Shown here in pieces: positions 24,813-33,051 of a stretch of 33,051 bases of DNA. The DNA is taken from NCBI GenBank assembly GCA_041441455.1, contig JASDTB010000009.1:1-33051 (forward strand). Reading direction: 5' to 3'. Positions within the stretch are counted from its first letter, which is position 1, and every line of letters starts with the position of its first letter. The notes beneath the pieces were generated by a model. It did not search any database. It was given only the letters and a program-made list of their open reading frames with translations, and was not told where the DNA came from. The translations under genes were made by a program, and so were the position numbers. Source of the stretch: JAFIHK01 sp041441455. GTDB taxonomy: Bacteria > Bacteroidota > Bacteroidia > Bacteroidales > UBA932.

Positions 24813-26195
24813 TTATCTCTTCACAGGTTCTAGCTCAACTGTAAAGTGACGCATGATAGGAAGCTCCTTAACTATTCTATATCCGCCTTTTATAGACTCT
24901 CTTCTATCAAAAACATTCTTCAAAGCTGCGGCAATATAATCTATATGATTATTTGTGTATACTCTTCTTGGAATTGCAAGTCTCAATAATTCTAATTCAG
25001 GGTATCTATTCTCTCGTGTCTCTGGATCCCTATCTGCAAGTAAGGCACCAATCTCTACACCTCTAATTCCAGCCTCCAAGTATAGCTCAATACCTAATGT
25101 CTGAGCAACAAATTCCTCTTTAGGCACATTTGTTAATACTTTCTTTGCATCAATAAAAATTGCGTGGCCACCTGCAGGTCTTTGATATGGGATACCATAC
25201 TCATCAAGTTTTTTACCTAGATACTCTACCTGTTTAATTCTGGTCTCTAGATACTCAAACTCTGTTCCTTCATCTAAACCTTGAGCAAGAGCATTCATAT
25301 CTCTTCCAGACATACCACCATAAGTAATAAATCCTTCAAACATAATATTGTACATTTGACACGCTCTAAAATCTTCATCATGTCTGAATCCTATGAATCC
25401 TCCCATGTTGACAATTGCATCCTTTTTAGATGACATTGTCATAAAATCACCATGACTAAAAATTTCTCTACAAATCTCTTTTATAGATTTATCTGAGTAA
25501 CCAGATTCACGTTTTTTAATAAAATAGGCATTTTCCGCAAAACGAGCAGAATCAAATAAAATTCTTATCCCATATTTTTTAGCAACAGCACTCACTGCTT
25601 TTATATTCTCCATAGAGACTGGCTGGCCACCTGCTGTGTTGTTAGTGATAGTTATCACTATAAATGGGATCTTTTCTTTAGGATTTGAAGACAATACCTT
25701 TTCAAGTTTGGCAATATCTAAATTACCCTTAAAAGGTACCTCCAGATTAGTCACTTTTGCTTCATCAATAGTACAGTCAACCGCATGTGCCTTTCTGAAC
25801 TCAATATGACCTTTTGTCGTATCAAAATGCGAGTTTCCAGGAACTATATCACCCTCTTTAACTAAAGCCGAAAAAAGAACATTTTCTGCGGCTCTACCTT
25901 GATGTGTTGGCAGGAAATATTCGAAACCTGTAATAGTACTAATACTATTCTTTAAATTATAATAAGACCTCGCTCCAGCATAGCTTTCATCACCCTCCAT
26001 CATCGCTGCCCACTGTTTGTCACTCATTGCACCAGTGCCAGAGTCTGTTAAAAGATCTATGAATACATAGTCACTCTTTAAGTTGAACAGGTTATATTTA
26101 GCCTCTTTTATCCAACGCTCTCGCTCTTCACGAGTACTCTTTTTAATGGTCTCTACCATTTTAATTTTAAAGGATTCTGCAAAAGGAAGTTCCAT
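24813..26195 (-). CDS. tnaA: Tryptophanase
   Basis: A 460-residue PLP enzyme that splits tryptophan into indole, pyruvate and ammonia. The start at 26195 gives MELPFAESF, matching Bacteroides tryptophanases; an in-frame upstream extension is rejected. Landmarks are DLLTDSGTGAMSD (47-59), PTHQGRAAEN (96-105), ITNNTAGGQPVS (183-194), FDSARFAENAYF with Asp215 and Arg218, and the cofactor lysine in MSSKKD (Lys257 or Lys258). The closely related tyrosine phenol-lyase is the main alternative, but GNSHFDTTKGHIE and RPAGGHAIFIDA resemble tryptophanase. The gene appears monocistronic, lies beyond the secDF terminator, and has no tnaC-like leader peptide that I can find. Indole production is the predicted output. 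Confidence 0.92.
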   Translation of the reverse strand: MELPFAESFKIKMVETIKKSTREERERWIKEAKYNLFNLKSDYVFIDLLTDSGTGAMSDKQWAAMMEGDESYAGARSYYNLKNSISTITGFEYFLPTHQGRAAENVLFSALVKEGDIVPGNSHFDTTKGHIEFRKAHAVDCTIDEAKVTNLEVPFKGNLDIAKLEKVLSSNPKEKIPFIVITITNNTAGGQPVSMENIKAVSAVAKKYGIRILFDSARFAENAYFIKKRESGYSDKSIKEICREIFSHGDFMTMSSKKDAIVNMGGFIGFRHDEDFRACQMYNIMFEGFITYGGMSGRDMNALAQGLDEGTEFEYLETRIKQVEYLGKKLDEYGIPYQRPAGGHAIFIDAKKVLTNVPKEEFVAQTLGIELYLEAGIRGVEIGALLADRDPETRENRYPELELLRLAIPRRVYTNNHIDYIAAALKNVFDRRESIKGGYRIVKELPIMRHFTVELEPVKR

Positions 26196-26252
26196 ATTGT
26201 TATGATTTTTTATTTTTATATACAAAGTTGTAATAAATAAGCTACAAAACAA

Positions 26253-26281
26253 AAAAACTCGCCATTTTTTGGCGAGTTTTT
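26253..26281. terminator. Strong terminator of secDF
   Basis: AAAAACTCGCC (26253-26263) pairs perfectly with GGCGAGTTTTT (26271-26281) around a 7-base loop. A-runs and T-runs on the two sides make it work in either direction; it lies 20 bases beyond the secDF stop and before tnaA. Confidence 0.85.
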
Positions 26282-26301
26282 AAATATTATTTATGTAAGA
26301 A

Positions 26302-29300
26302 CTACTCTTTGATCTTCTTTGCCTCTTTTCTTCTATAGAAGTCGTAAACGATTGGAGTTCCAACAAATATAGATGAATAAGTACCAATTAAAATACCTAC
26401 GATTAGAGCTACAGAGAAACCTCTGATAACTTCACCACCAAAGATAGCAATAGCCAACATTGTTACTAGAGTTGTACCTCCGGTATTTAAAGTTCTAGAC
26501 AATGTACTGTTAAGAGCTTCATTTATATTAGATACTAAATCTCTTTTTGGATATAAAGTTCTATACTCACGAATCCTGTCAAAGATTACCACGCTGTCAT
26601 TGATTGAGTAACCGATGATTGTTAGTACTGCAGCAATGAATGTTTGATCGATATCCAAACTGAATGGAAGAATACCTGAGAAGATTGAGAAGAAGCTTAT
26701 TACAAAGATAGCATCATGTAGTAGAGCAACTAATCCACCAAGACCCCAAGACCAGTTTCTAAATCTTGCTGCAATGTACAAGAAGATTGCAAATAGAGCA
26801 AGGACAATCGCTATAACGGCATCTCTCTTAATATCATCGGCGATTGTAGGACCGACTTTTTCAGAACTGATGATACCGTTTGGATTATCTGTAGTTGAGG
26901 TAAATTCTTCAAAAGTAAGTGGAGACGCAAAGTATGTCTTTAAAGCGTTATATAACTTTTCGTCAACAATTTTATCAGTTTCAGGAGAGTTATCATTGAT
27001 CATATATTTAGTAGTGATCTTCATTTGACTTTCGCCACCAAACTGTTTAACCTCGATACCTTCGTTGAACTCTTTAAATACAGCCTCTCTAATTTCCGAT
27101 GAGGTTACATCTTTATCAAATCTTACAACATAAGTTCTACCTCCAGTAAAATCAACACCATAGCTAAATCCTTTTGTAAAGATAAATGCAAGACCAATTA
27201 CTGTAACTGAAATAGAGAATATATAAGCATATTTTCTTAAGTGAACAAAATCAACCTTTGTGTTATGTAAGAAATCTCTTGTGTACTTATTATCAAAAGA
27301 GATAGGTTTGTTCTTATTTAATCTTCTTTCAAAAATCAAACGACTAATGAAGATTGAGGTTACTAGTGAAGTAAGAATACCTATTACTAGAGTTGTAGCA
27401 AAACCTTGAACCGGACCAGAACCGAAGATAGCAAGAATAACACCTGTAATAATTGTTGTTAAGTTACCATCGACAATCGCAGAATAAGCATTTTTATATC
27501 CATCTGTAATCGCTAATCTAAGACCCTTACCAGCACGAAGCTCTTCCTTGATACGCTCATATATAATAACGTTTGCATCCACTGCCATACCAAGAGTAAG
27601 GACGATACCAGCAATACCAGGTAATGTAAGAACAGCACCAAATGAAGTTAGAGCACCAAACAAGAATAGAACGTTACATAATAATGCTACGTTAGCAACA
27701 AGACCAGCATAGTTGTAGAAGAACGCCATGTATATAAGAACCAATAGGAATGCAAGTGCAAATGATATAAGACCAGCATTGATTGACTCGCTACCTAAAG
27801 TTGGTCCAACAACAGCCTCTTGAACAATTCTAGCTGGAGCTGGTAGCTTACCTGACTTAAGAACGTTTGCTAAGTCTTCTGCCTCTTGGATAGTAAAGTT
27901 TCCAGTAATCTGAGATCTACCACCAGTAATTTCTGAGTTAACTCTAGGATAAGAGTAAACCATTCCATCAAGAACGATAGCAATACATTTGCCAATATTA
28001 TTTGATGTCATGTTAGCCCATATTCTTGCGCCTTCAGCATTCATACTCATGTCAACCTCTGGACTACCACCTGTGTTTCCAAATGATTTGCTAGCATCAG
28101 TAATAACACCACCATCAAGCGGAGCCTTACCATCTCTTGTATTAGCTTTAATCGCAATCAACTCATAGACAACATTTGAAGGATCGATAGCCTTAACTGA
28201 CCACATAGGTCTTAAGTCATTAGGAAGAACTGCCTTAACTTGAGGAAGTCTCAACCAATAACCAATTCTAGCAGTATCTTTATAATGAGCTCTACCAATA
28301 CAAGCTCCAGGGATAATTTGACCTTGAGCAATATTTGGATTTAGAACTGCAAATAGAGGATTCTCTTTCGCGAATGTCAATTGTTCGTTCGATAAACTGT
28401 CTTTTCCTGAGATTTGACCAAGTAGTTCAGTAGCGGCAGCAGAATCAGCCTTAGCTTTATCTGACGAATCTTTTTTTGCATCAGCAACAGGAGTCGCTGC
28501 TGGAGTTGTTGCTGGAGTTGTTGCAGCAGCAACAAGAGTGCTATCAGCAACTTTATTTGTATCGGCAACAGCTACTACACCGGTTTCGATAACCATCTTG
28601 ACAGCTTTGTTAGCCTCCATCAAGAATGGATAGATCTCTTGATTTTCGTAAGTTTCCCAGAATTCCAAAGAAGCTGTTCCTTGAAGAAGTTTTCTAACAC
28701 GTTCAGGCTCCTTAACACCAGGAAGTTCAACTAGAATTCTACCAGTATTTCCAATCTTTTGAATATTAGGTTGAGTAACACCAAATCTGTCAATACGATT
28801 TCTAAGAACGTTGAAAGAGTTTGCAATTGCACTTTCAGCTTCCTCCCTGATTACCTTGATAACATCTTCATTAGAAGTTTCAGGTTTGATTTTATCTCTC
28901 ATTTCGTAAGTACCGAAAATCTGAGACAATCTTTGACCAGGTGCCACCTTTTCCCAAGCCTCAGCAAACAGAGTTATGAAATCTGTTCTTGAACTAGCCA
29001 TGTTATCTTGGGCCATCTTCATCGCAGCAGTAAACTGAGGTGATTGATTGTTTTCAGCAAGTGAATTTACCAAGTCTGCAACTTTCACTTCCAACATAAC
29101 GTTCATACCACCTTTAAGGTCAAGACCAAGATTGATCTCTTTCTCCTTGATCTCTTTGTAAGTAAATCCAAGGTAAACCTTTTCTGCAGTTATTGAATCG
29201 ATGTAAAATCTCTCTTTTTGTGAGCGTAGAGAGTCTAGATAAAACGCTTTATCCAAATCGGATACACTTTTAAACGAAGGAGAAGACTGCTCAGCCTGAA

Positions 29301-29427
29301 CAGCTTTTTCCGCATAAGCTTTCGCTTTTCCTTCTTGATGCCTTGTTGCCCAGGTAAAAGAGAGCTGGTACAAACAAGCCAGGGCGATCAAAATAGCCAC
29401 TAAACGAATGGCGCCTTTACTTTGCAT
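26302..29427 (-). CDS. secDF: Fused protein translocase subunit SecDF
   Basis: A 1041-residue fusion of SecD and SecF, which use the proton gradient to complete export through SecYEG. The SecD half has an N-terminal membrane segment, INLGLDLKGGMNVMLEV, the P1 periplasmic domain with VELPGVKEPERVRKLL, and a membrane bundle beginning after GPTLGSESI with GMAVDANVIIYERI. The SecF half has GVDFTGGRTYVVRF, GPTIADDI and GYSINDSVVIFDRIRE. Between the two P1 parts lies an Ala/Thr/Pro/Lys-rich low-complexity stretch (about residues 285-335). The ATG at 29427 is preferred because a TTG start at 29475 would overlap the promoter element. It is transcribed alone and ends at a strong terminator. Confidence 0.96.
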   Translation of the reverse strand: MQSKGAIRLVAILIALACLYQLSFTWATRHQEGKAKAYAEKAVQAEQSSPSFKSVSDLDKAFYLDSLRSQKERFYIDSITAEKVYLGFTYKEIKEKEINLGLDLKGGMNVMLEVKVADLVNSLAENNQSPQFTAAMKMAQDNMASSRTDFITLFAEAWEKVAPGQRLSQIFGTYEMRDKIKPETSNEDVIKVIREEAESAIANSFNVLRNRIDRFGVTQPNIQKIGNTGRILVELPGVKEPERVRKLLQGTASLEFWETYENQEIYPFLMEANKAVKMVIETGVVAVADTNKVADSTLVAAATTPATTPAATPVADAKKDSSDKAKADSAAATELLGQISGKDSLSNEQLTFAKENPLFAVLNPNIAQGQIIPGACIGRAHYKDTARIGYWLRLPQVKAVLPNDLRPMWSVKAIDPSNVVYELIAIKANTRDGKAPLDGGVITDASKSFGNTGGSPEVDMSMNAEGARIWANMTSNNIGKCIAIVLDGMVYSYPRVNSEITGGRSQITGNFTIQEAEDLANVLKSGKLPAPARIVQEAVVGPTLGSESINAGLISFALAFLLVLIYMAFFYNYAGLVANVALLCNVLFLFGALTSFGAVLTLPGIAGIVLTLGMAVDANVIIYERIKEELRAGKGLRLAITDGYKNAYSAIVDGNLTTIITGVILAIFGSGPVQGFATTLVIGILTSLVTSIFISRLIFERRLNKNKPISFDNKYTRDFLHNTKVDFVHLRKYAYIFSISVTVIGLAFIFTKGFSYGVDFTGGRTYVVRFDKDVTSSEIREAVFKEFNEGIEVKQFGGESQMKITTKYMINDNSPETDKIVDEKLYNALKTYFASPLTFEEFTSTTDNPNGIISSEKVGPTIADDIKRDAVIAIVLALFAIFLYIAARFRNWSWGLGGLVALLHDAIFVISFFSIFSGILPFSLDIDQTFIAAVLTIIGYSINDSVVIFDRIREYRTLYPKRDLVSNINEALNSTLSRTLNTGGTTLVTMLAIAIFGGEVIRGFSVALIVGILIGTYSSIFVGTPIVYDFYRRKEAKKIKE

Positions 29428-29472
29428 GGAATATTCAGTTTTAATTATATATTTCTTACGGAAAATAGAACA

Positions 29473-29480
29473 CAAAAGTA
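29473..29480 (-). promoter_or_regulatory. Bacteroidota -7 element for secDF
   Basis: TACTTTTG on the minus strand fits TAnnTTTG and predicts transcription from about 29466, giving a leader near 40 bases to the ATG at 29427. Confidence 0.55.
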
Positions 29481-29510
29481 GTATTTTTTCACAAAATATA
29501 AAGAAATTCG

Positions 29511-29518
29511 TACTTTTG
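29511..29518 (+). promoter_or_regulatory. Bacteroidota -7 element for the PD40/SPOR-nfeD-floA operon
   Basis: TACTTTTG fits TAnnTTTG and ends 22 bases before the ATG at 29541. It is the same octamer as the divergent secDF element 30 bases away and as the tyrS element. Confidence 0.55.
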
Positions 29519-29540
29519 TTAACTCATTATTAAATAGCGT

Positions 29541-31397
29541 ATGAATAAGTCTGTCTTATTACTCCCGTTTTTCATGCTAGCATGTAGCCTTGTTGTTGGT
29601 CAGACCGGCAGTATCGACAGAAAATTTTCCAAGGCCGAAGAGCTAAGGAAGAGTTATCGTTTTAAAGAGGCTGCTGGCATATACAAAGAGATTATTTCGG
29701 AATCTTCAGATACAAATTATCATCGTGAAATTCTCTCTTTGATAGCGAAGTGCGAAAACGGAACAAACATGTTGAGCTTTGCTTCAACACCAAAGGTTCT
29801 GGGATCGGCAGAGGTTCCCTATGTAGATTTCTTCCTGAATTACAATTTTGAAAACGGAAGAAAATGGATAAAACTACCCGATAAAATTGGCGGACTTAAA
29901 ACTACAGGAACATTTCAAGGTTACGCTGTATATAACGATAAAGACAAAAGAATATACTTCTCTGCAGTTGATAAGACAAACAGATCTGACATATACTTCA
30001 TAACAAAACTCGATGATGGTAGATGGAGCTCCCCAGAAAATCTCGAGCTTGTCAACTCACCTGCTGACGAAATTCTTCCAGTACTCAGCTCCAATGGAAA
30101 AGAGCTCTTCTTTTCATCAAACGGCCTCTTTGGAGTTGGAGGCTTTGATGTCTATGTAAGCAAATGGGATGACAATACATCATCTTGGTCGTTTCCACAA
30201 AATCTAGGTTTCCCCTATTCTACGCCATTCGACGACCTGTTATATTTAAACAGTGACGATGGAAAATATACTTTTCTTTCATCTAACAGAAAATCAAAAG
30301 GTACAGATAAGCTAACAATATACAAACTAGAGTTCGACAACATCCCACTTAGAAGATCAATTTCTAATCTTGAAGAAATCGCTCAAATAGCATCTATGGA
30401 AACAGTAGCCCAACAAATTGCAAACGGGACGAATGTATCAAAGAAAAGACCTGTTGTAGAAGGGTCAGAAGAGTACTCGATGCTAGTTAATCAAGTGAGG
30501 AGAATTCAAACCGATATCGAAAAGATAGAAAAAGAGCTAAAAGAGTCAAGACAGTTACTTCAGACACTATCAAGCGAGGCTGATAAACAGCTAATTATTA
30601 GGACAATTTCTGAAAGAGAACGAGATATTTTTGAAAAACAGCAAGAACTACGAGCTACAAATCAAAAGGTTCAAAAGAGCGAAATGGACTTCTTTAGCAA
30701 AGGAGTTCTTATTCCAAGAACCGAGACAAAACCCTCCACAAACAACGATACGACTAACACTGCCCAGGAATTTATTCCCAAAAAGGCACAAGCCATTGTA
30801 CTAAACAATTTGATAATCAAAGAACCCGAAGTAGTATTCGATTATCAATTAAAAAAGGGAGACAAAGCTATTTTTGCACCCGACCAGACTATTCCAGACG
30901 GATTAGTTTACCGAATTCAACTTTTTTTAATCTCTAAAAAAGCAGAATCTAAACAACTTAAAGGATTATCTCCTATCTTTGAAACTAGAACAAAGACAGG
31001 GAAGTTTTTATATACTGCTGGTCAGTTTTACACAATGGCCGAAGCAAAAGAGGGATTAGCCTTTGCTAAAAGATCAGGATTTCCCTCTGCTCTGATTGTA
31101 GCTTACAGTAATAGAGAGACTGTTTCACTTAGAGAAGCCTCATCACTCGAAGAGAAACAGAAAAAAGAGATCCGTTACCAGATTAAAATCAGCGGATTTC
31201 CTGATGGAATAACAAATGTTGCAATGGAAGCAATTAAGAACAGCACAGAGAAAGACATTGCAAAAAGAGTAATAAACAATAAGACTATCTACTTCATAGG
31301 TCCTTTCACTTCAAGAAGCGAAGCAGAAAAACTTGAAACGATCCTTAAGGATTCAGGAGTCAAAGACACTACTCTGGAAGAAATCAAAAGTGAATAA
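29541..31397 (+). CDS. Exported TPR/PD40/coiled-coil protein with SPOR-like C-terminus, function unknown
   Basis: I do not recognise this 618-residue protein as a named gene. It has a signal peptide (about 1-21, cleavage near VVGQ; Cys15 makes a poor lipobox), a TPR-like pair of helices (27-72), a beta-propeller-type region with PD40 features (about 125-265, such as RIYFSAVDK, NSPADEILPVLSSNGKELFF and FDDLLYLNSDDGKYTFLSSN), a coiled coil (about 311-385), a Thr/Asn-rich linker (395-410), and two SPOR-like repeats at about 455-525 and 545-612 (YRIQLFLIS with AGQFYTMAEAKEGL; YQIKISGF with IGPFTSRSEAEKLE). Such parts suggest an envelope protein that touches peptidoglycan or the outer membrane. 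nfeD follows after 3 bases and floA after that, so it probably acts with this membrane-domain pair. SPOR assignment is by pattern only. Confidence 0.75.
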   Translation: MNKSVLLLPFFMLACSLVVGQTGSIDRKFSKAEELRKSYRFKEAAGIYKEIISESSDTNYHREILSLIAKCENGTNMLSFASTPKVLGSAEVPYVDFFLNYNFENGRKWIKLPDKIGGLKTTGTFQGYAVYNDKDKRIYFSAVDKTNRSDIYFITKLDDGRWSSPENLELVNSPADEILPVLSSNGKELFFSSNGLFGVGGFDVYVSKWDDNTSSWSFPQNLGFPYSTPFDDLLYLNSDDGKYTFLSSNRKSKGTDKLTIYKLEFDNIPLRRSISNLEEIAQIASMETVAQQIANGTNVSKKRPVVEGSEEYSMLVNQVRRIQTDIEKIEKELKESRQLLQTLSSEADKQLIIRTISERERDIFEKQQELRATNQKVQKSEMDFFSKGVLIPRTETKPSTNNDTTNTAQEFIPKKAQAIVLNNLIIKEPEVVFDYQLKKGDKAIFAPDQTIPDGLVYRIQLFLISKKAESKQLKGLSPIFETRTKTGKFLYTAGQFYTMAEAKEGLAFAKRSGFPSALIVAYSNRETVSLREASSLEEKQKKEIRYQIKISGFPDGITNVAMEAIKNSTEKDIAKRVINNKTIYFIGPFTSRSEAEKLETILKDSGVKDTTLEEIKSE

Positions 31398-31400
31398 TAT

Positions 31401-31859
31401 ATGGAACTAGTAATTACACTGTTCGTCATTGGGCTAATACTTATTATAGTAGAAATGCTCATTATTCCAGGTTTTGGGATTCCTGGTATTTTAGGACTTT
31501 TAAGCGTATTAGGGTCAATTGCCTACTCTTTTTATGAATTTGGAAAAACAATAGGTTTATATACTCTTGGAGGAGAGATATTAGTAACATCAATAATTAT
31601 CTGGCTAGTATTAAGGTCGGATACTTGGAAAAAAATAACTCTAAAAGAGACAATAACAGAAAAGTTAAAACAAGAGACTTCAGATCTAAACATAGGTGAT
31701 AATGGAGTTACTATCAGCAGATTAAACCCATCTGGAAAAGCTAGATTTGGGAATACAGATGCAGAGGTAATTAGTCAAGAGGGGCTAATACAACCTTCAA
31801 CACCAATTACAATCGCCGAAATTGACCATTCAAAAATTATAGTCACAAAATCTAAATAA
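31401..31859 (+). CDS. NfeD-like membrane protein, short form
   Basis: A 152-residue member of the NfeD family, partners of flotillin- or stomatin-type proteins. The N-terminal half is hydrophobic with segments at about 3-24, 27-48 and 54-72 (IIVEMLIIPGFGIPGILGL is typical of the family), and the C-terminal part from about 95 is the small OB-like domain (GDNGVTISRLNPSGKARFGNTDAEVISQ, SKIIVTKSK). It lacks the ClpP-like protease domain of long NfeD proteins. It lies 3 bases after the PD40/SPOR gene and 6 bases before floA, which together with the known NfeD-flotillin pairing makes the functional link strong. Confidence 0.9.
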   Translation: MELVITLFVIGLILIIVEMLIIPGFGIPGILGLLSVLGSIAYSFYEFGKTIGLYTLGGEILVTSIIIWLVLRSDTWKKITLKETITEKLKQETSDLNIGDNGVTISRLNPSGKARFGNTDAEVISQEGLIQPSTPITIAEIDHSKIIVTKSK

Positions 31860-31865
31860 CATATT

Positions 31866-32834
31866 ATGGAAAGCATGACAATTTATCTTATGTGGATTGG
31901 TATCTCCCTTGTTGGACTTATCATTCTGCTATGGTTCTTCCCCGTAACCCTTTGGTTTCAGGCATTGATATCTGACGTAAAAATTTCGTTAATTCAACTT
32001 GTTCTGATGCGTTGGAGAAAAGTTCCTCCAGGAACAATTGTAATGGCAATGATTACAGGAACTAAAGCTGGGTTACAACTCAATCCAAACGAACTTGAAG
32101 CTCACTATCTTGCAAAAGGAAATGTACCAAATGTAGTAAACGCCCTAATATCTGCAGACAAAGCCAACATCGCACTAAACTTCAAGATGGCAGCTGCGAT
32201 CGATTTAGCAGGACGCGACGTTTTTGAGGCAGTACAAATGTCTGTAAACCCAAAAGTCATCAACACACCTCCTGTTACAGCAGTTGCAAAAGATGGAATT
32301 CAGCTGATTGCAAAAGCAAGAGTTACAGTTAGAGCAAACATTAAACAACTTGTTGGAGGAGCAGGCGAAGAGACAGTATTAGCCAGAGTAGGCGAAGGTA
32401 TCGTTTCAAGTATTGGTTCTGCTGAATCACATAAATCAGTTCTAGAAAACCCAGATTCAATCTCACGAGTAGTATTAGAAAAAGGTTTAGATGCAGGAAC
32501 AGCATTTGAAATTCTCTCAATCGACATCGCAGACATCGACATCGGAAGAAATATCGGAGCAGTTCTACAAATGGACCAAGCAAATGCCGACAAAAACATT
32601 GCACAAGCAAGAGCCGAAGAGAAAAGAGCAATGGCGGTAGCTATTGAACAAGAGATGAAAGCTAAAGCACAAGAGGCAAAAGCAAAAGTGATCGAAGCAG
32701 AAGCACAGATTCCACTTGCAATCGCAGAAGCCTTCCGCTCAGGCAATCTAGGTATTATGGACTACTACAAGCTTCGCAATATACAAGCTGATACCGACAT
32801 GAGAGAAAACATCGCAAAGCCACAAGCTAAGTAA
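31866..32834 (+). CDS. floA: Flotillin-like protein FloA
   Basis: A 322-residue membrane-anchored SPFH-domain scaffold thought to organise membrane microdomains. It has one N-terminal membrane segment (about 6-29), the SPFH region (MAMITGTKAGLQLNPNELEAHYLAKGNV, SADKANIALNFKMAAAIDLAGRDVFEAV), a helical segment rich in Ala, Glu and Lys (about 235-290) that should oligomerise, and the characteristic FloA ending GNLGIMDYYKLRNIQADTDMR. Length and sequence fit Bacillus-type FloA closely. An alternative ATG three codons in is possible. It closes an operon with nfeD and the PD40/SPOR gene; I see no terminator before the tRNA promoter. Confidence 0.96.
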   Translation: MESMTIYLMWIGISLVGLIILLWFFPVTLWFQALISDVKISLIQLVLMRWRKVPPGTIVMAMITGTKAGLQLNPNELEAHYLAKGNVPNVVNALISADKANIALNFKMAAAIDLAGRDVFEAVQMSVNPKVINTPPVTAVAKDGIQLIAKARVTVRANIKQLVGGAGEETVLARVGEGIVSSIGSAESHKSVLENPDSISRVVLEKGLDAGTAFEILSIDIADIDIGRNIGAVLQMDQANADKNIAQARAEEKRAMAVAIEQEMKAKAQEAKAKVIEAEAQIPLAIAEAFRSGNLGIMDYYKLRNIQADTDMRENIAKPQAK

Positions 32835-32864
32835 AGCGATTATACCCCTACGCAAACATATTAT

Positions 32865-32894
32865 TTTGTCAATAAAAAAGAATTAGTATATTTG
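32865..32894 (+). promoter_or_regulatory. Bacteroidota promoter of tRNA-Ser
   Basis: A -33 TTTG (32865-32868) and a -7 TATATTTG (32887-32894) separated by 18 bases, the best-formed promoter in the window, ending 27 bases before the tRNA. Confidence 0.8.
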
Positions 32895-32921
32895 CAGTCC
32901 TTTTGCGGTTTGCCGCTGACT

Positions 32922-33008
32922 GGTGAGGTGGGTGAGTGGCTGAAACCAGCAGTTTGCTAAACTGCCGAACTCGTAAGGGTTCCGGGGGTTCGAATCCCCC
33001 CCTCACCG
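32922..33008 (+). tRNA. tRNA-Ser (anticodon GCU)
   Basis: The 87-base sequence folds as a serine tRNA. The acceptor arms GGTGAGG and CCTCACC pair over 7 bp; the anticodon stem GCAGT/ACTGC encloses the loop TTGCTAA, giving anticodon GCT for codons AGC and AGU. A long variable arm (GAAC paired with GTTC) is typical of tRNA-Ser, and the T arm GGGGG-TTCGAAT-CCCCC is perfect. The discriminator base is G and CCA is not encoded, so the end must be added after transcription. Confidence 0.97.
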
Positions 33009-33020
33009 CAAAAGAATAAA

Positions 33021-33046
33021 AAACCAGGCGAATGCCTGGTTTTTTT
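33021..33046 (+). terminator. Intrinsic terminator of tRNA-Ser
   Basis: AAACCAGGC (33021-33029) pairs with GCCTGGTTT (33034-33042) around a GAAT loop, continuing into a run of T. It lies 12 bases after the tRNA. Confidence 0.85.
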
Positions 33047-33051
33047 GTTTA

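Noticed and set aside
24813..26195. Tyrosine phenol-lyase instead of tryptophanase
   Set aside because: The N-terminus, GNSHFDTTKGHIE and C-terminal segments follow Bacteroides tryptophanase much more closely than Citrobacter-type tyrosine phenol-lyase.
26196..26252. A tnaC-like leader peptide before tnaA
   Set aside because: The upstream in-frame extension has no tryptophan and no separate small reading frame of the TnaC kind; the extension is also absent from Bacteroides tryptophanases.
29428..29475. N-terminal extension of SecDF from a TTG at 29475
   Set aside because: It would start inside the minus-strand TAnnTTTG element at 29473-29480; the ATG at 29427 starts a normal SecD signal-anchor.
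32300..32746. Leftward frames of 148 and 96 codons opposite floA
   Set aside because: Their Ala/Ser/Leu-rich sequence mirrors the Ala/Glu-rich helix of FloA; no independent support.

Overview
This AT-rich 33 kb window looks like a piece of a Bacteroidales chromosome (phylum Bacteroidota). The evidence is the fused SecDF, a GldE-like protein, a family S37 (PS-10) secreted peptidase, a short FloA/NfeD pair, Bacteroides-type tryptophanase and PnuC proteins, many TAnnTTTG promoter elements in place of the TATAAT type, and few obvious Shine-Dalgarno sites. Family or genus cannot be fixed by eye. No mobile element, CRISPR array, rRNA or phage gene was seen. The region is dense housekeeping DNA with no gene-free stretch over 300 bases; the longest gaps are 24568-24812 and 11729-11906.

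Layout. 52-498: a Bcp-type peroxiredoxin, convergent with a leftward pair at 506-2070 (phosphopantetheinyl transferase and a short GldE-like CBS membrane protein). 2102-4326: a leftward pair, a DUF2156 acyltransferase-fold protein and a secreted S37 peptidase. 4408-7266: rightward tyrS-rbfA-lolE-like operon closed by a terminator, then secreted L-asparaginase (7392-8438). 8435-11728: leftward B12-dependent ribonucleotide reductase and ispE. 11907-16269: leftward suf operon with an unexpected order, sufB-pnuC-sufC-sufD-DUF2147. 16321-17343: a rightward ThiL-family gene whose active-site motifs are almost all replaced. 17317-22456: leftward gpmI-dnaE. 22534-24567: rightward RNase R. 24813-29427: leftward secDF and, beyond a strong terminator, tnaA. 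29541-32834: rightward operon of an unrecognised TPR/PD40/SPOR-like envelope protein, NfeD and FloA. 32922-33008: tRNA-Ser(GCU) with promoter and terminator.

How they fit together. Most genes serve core functions: translation (tyrS, rbfA, tRNA-Ser), RNA decay (rnr), replication and dNTP supply (dnaE, nrdJ), Fe-S assembly (suf), isoprenoids (ispE), glycolysis (gpmI), and protein and lipoprotein export (secDF, lolE-like). The secreted peptidase, secreted asparaginase and tryptophanase suggest that peptides and amino acids are used as nutrients; this is inference.

The best candidates for something new are the ThiL homologue that keeps its fold signature and operon-grade conservation but loses the metal- and ATP-site acidic residues; a GldE-like protein that has likewise lost ion-site residues and its C-terminal domain; the PD40/SPOR-NfeD-FloA operon; and pnuC embedded in the suf operon, facing the degenerate thiL gene. 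Several starts were moved from the longest reading frame to a downstream ATG on the basis of promoter position and family N-termini.
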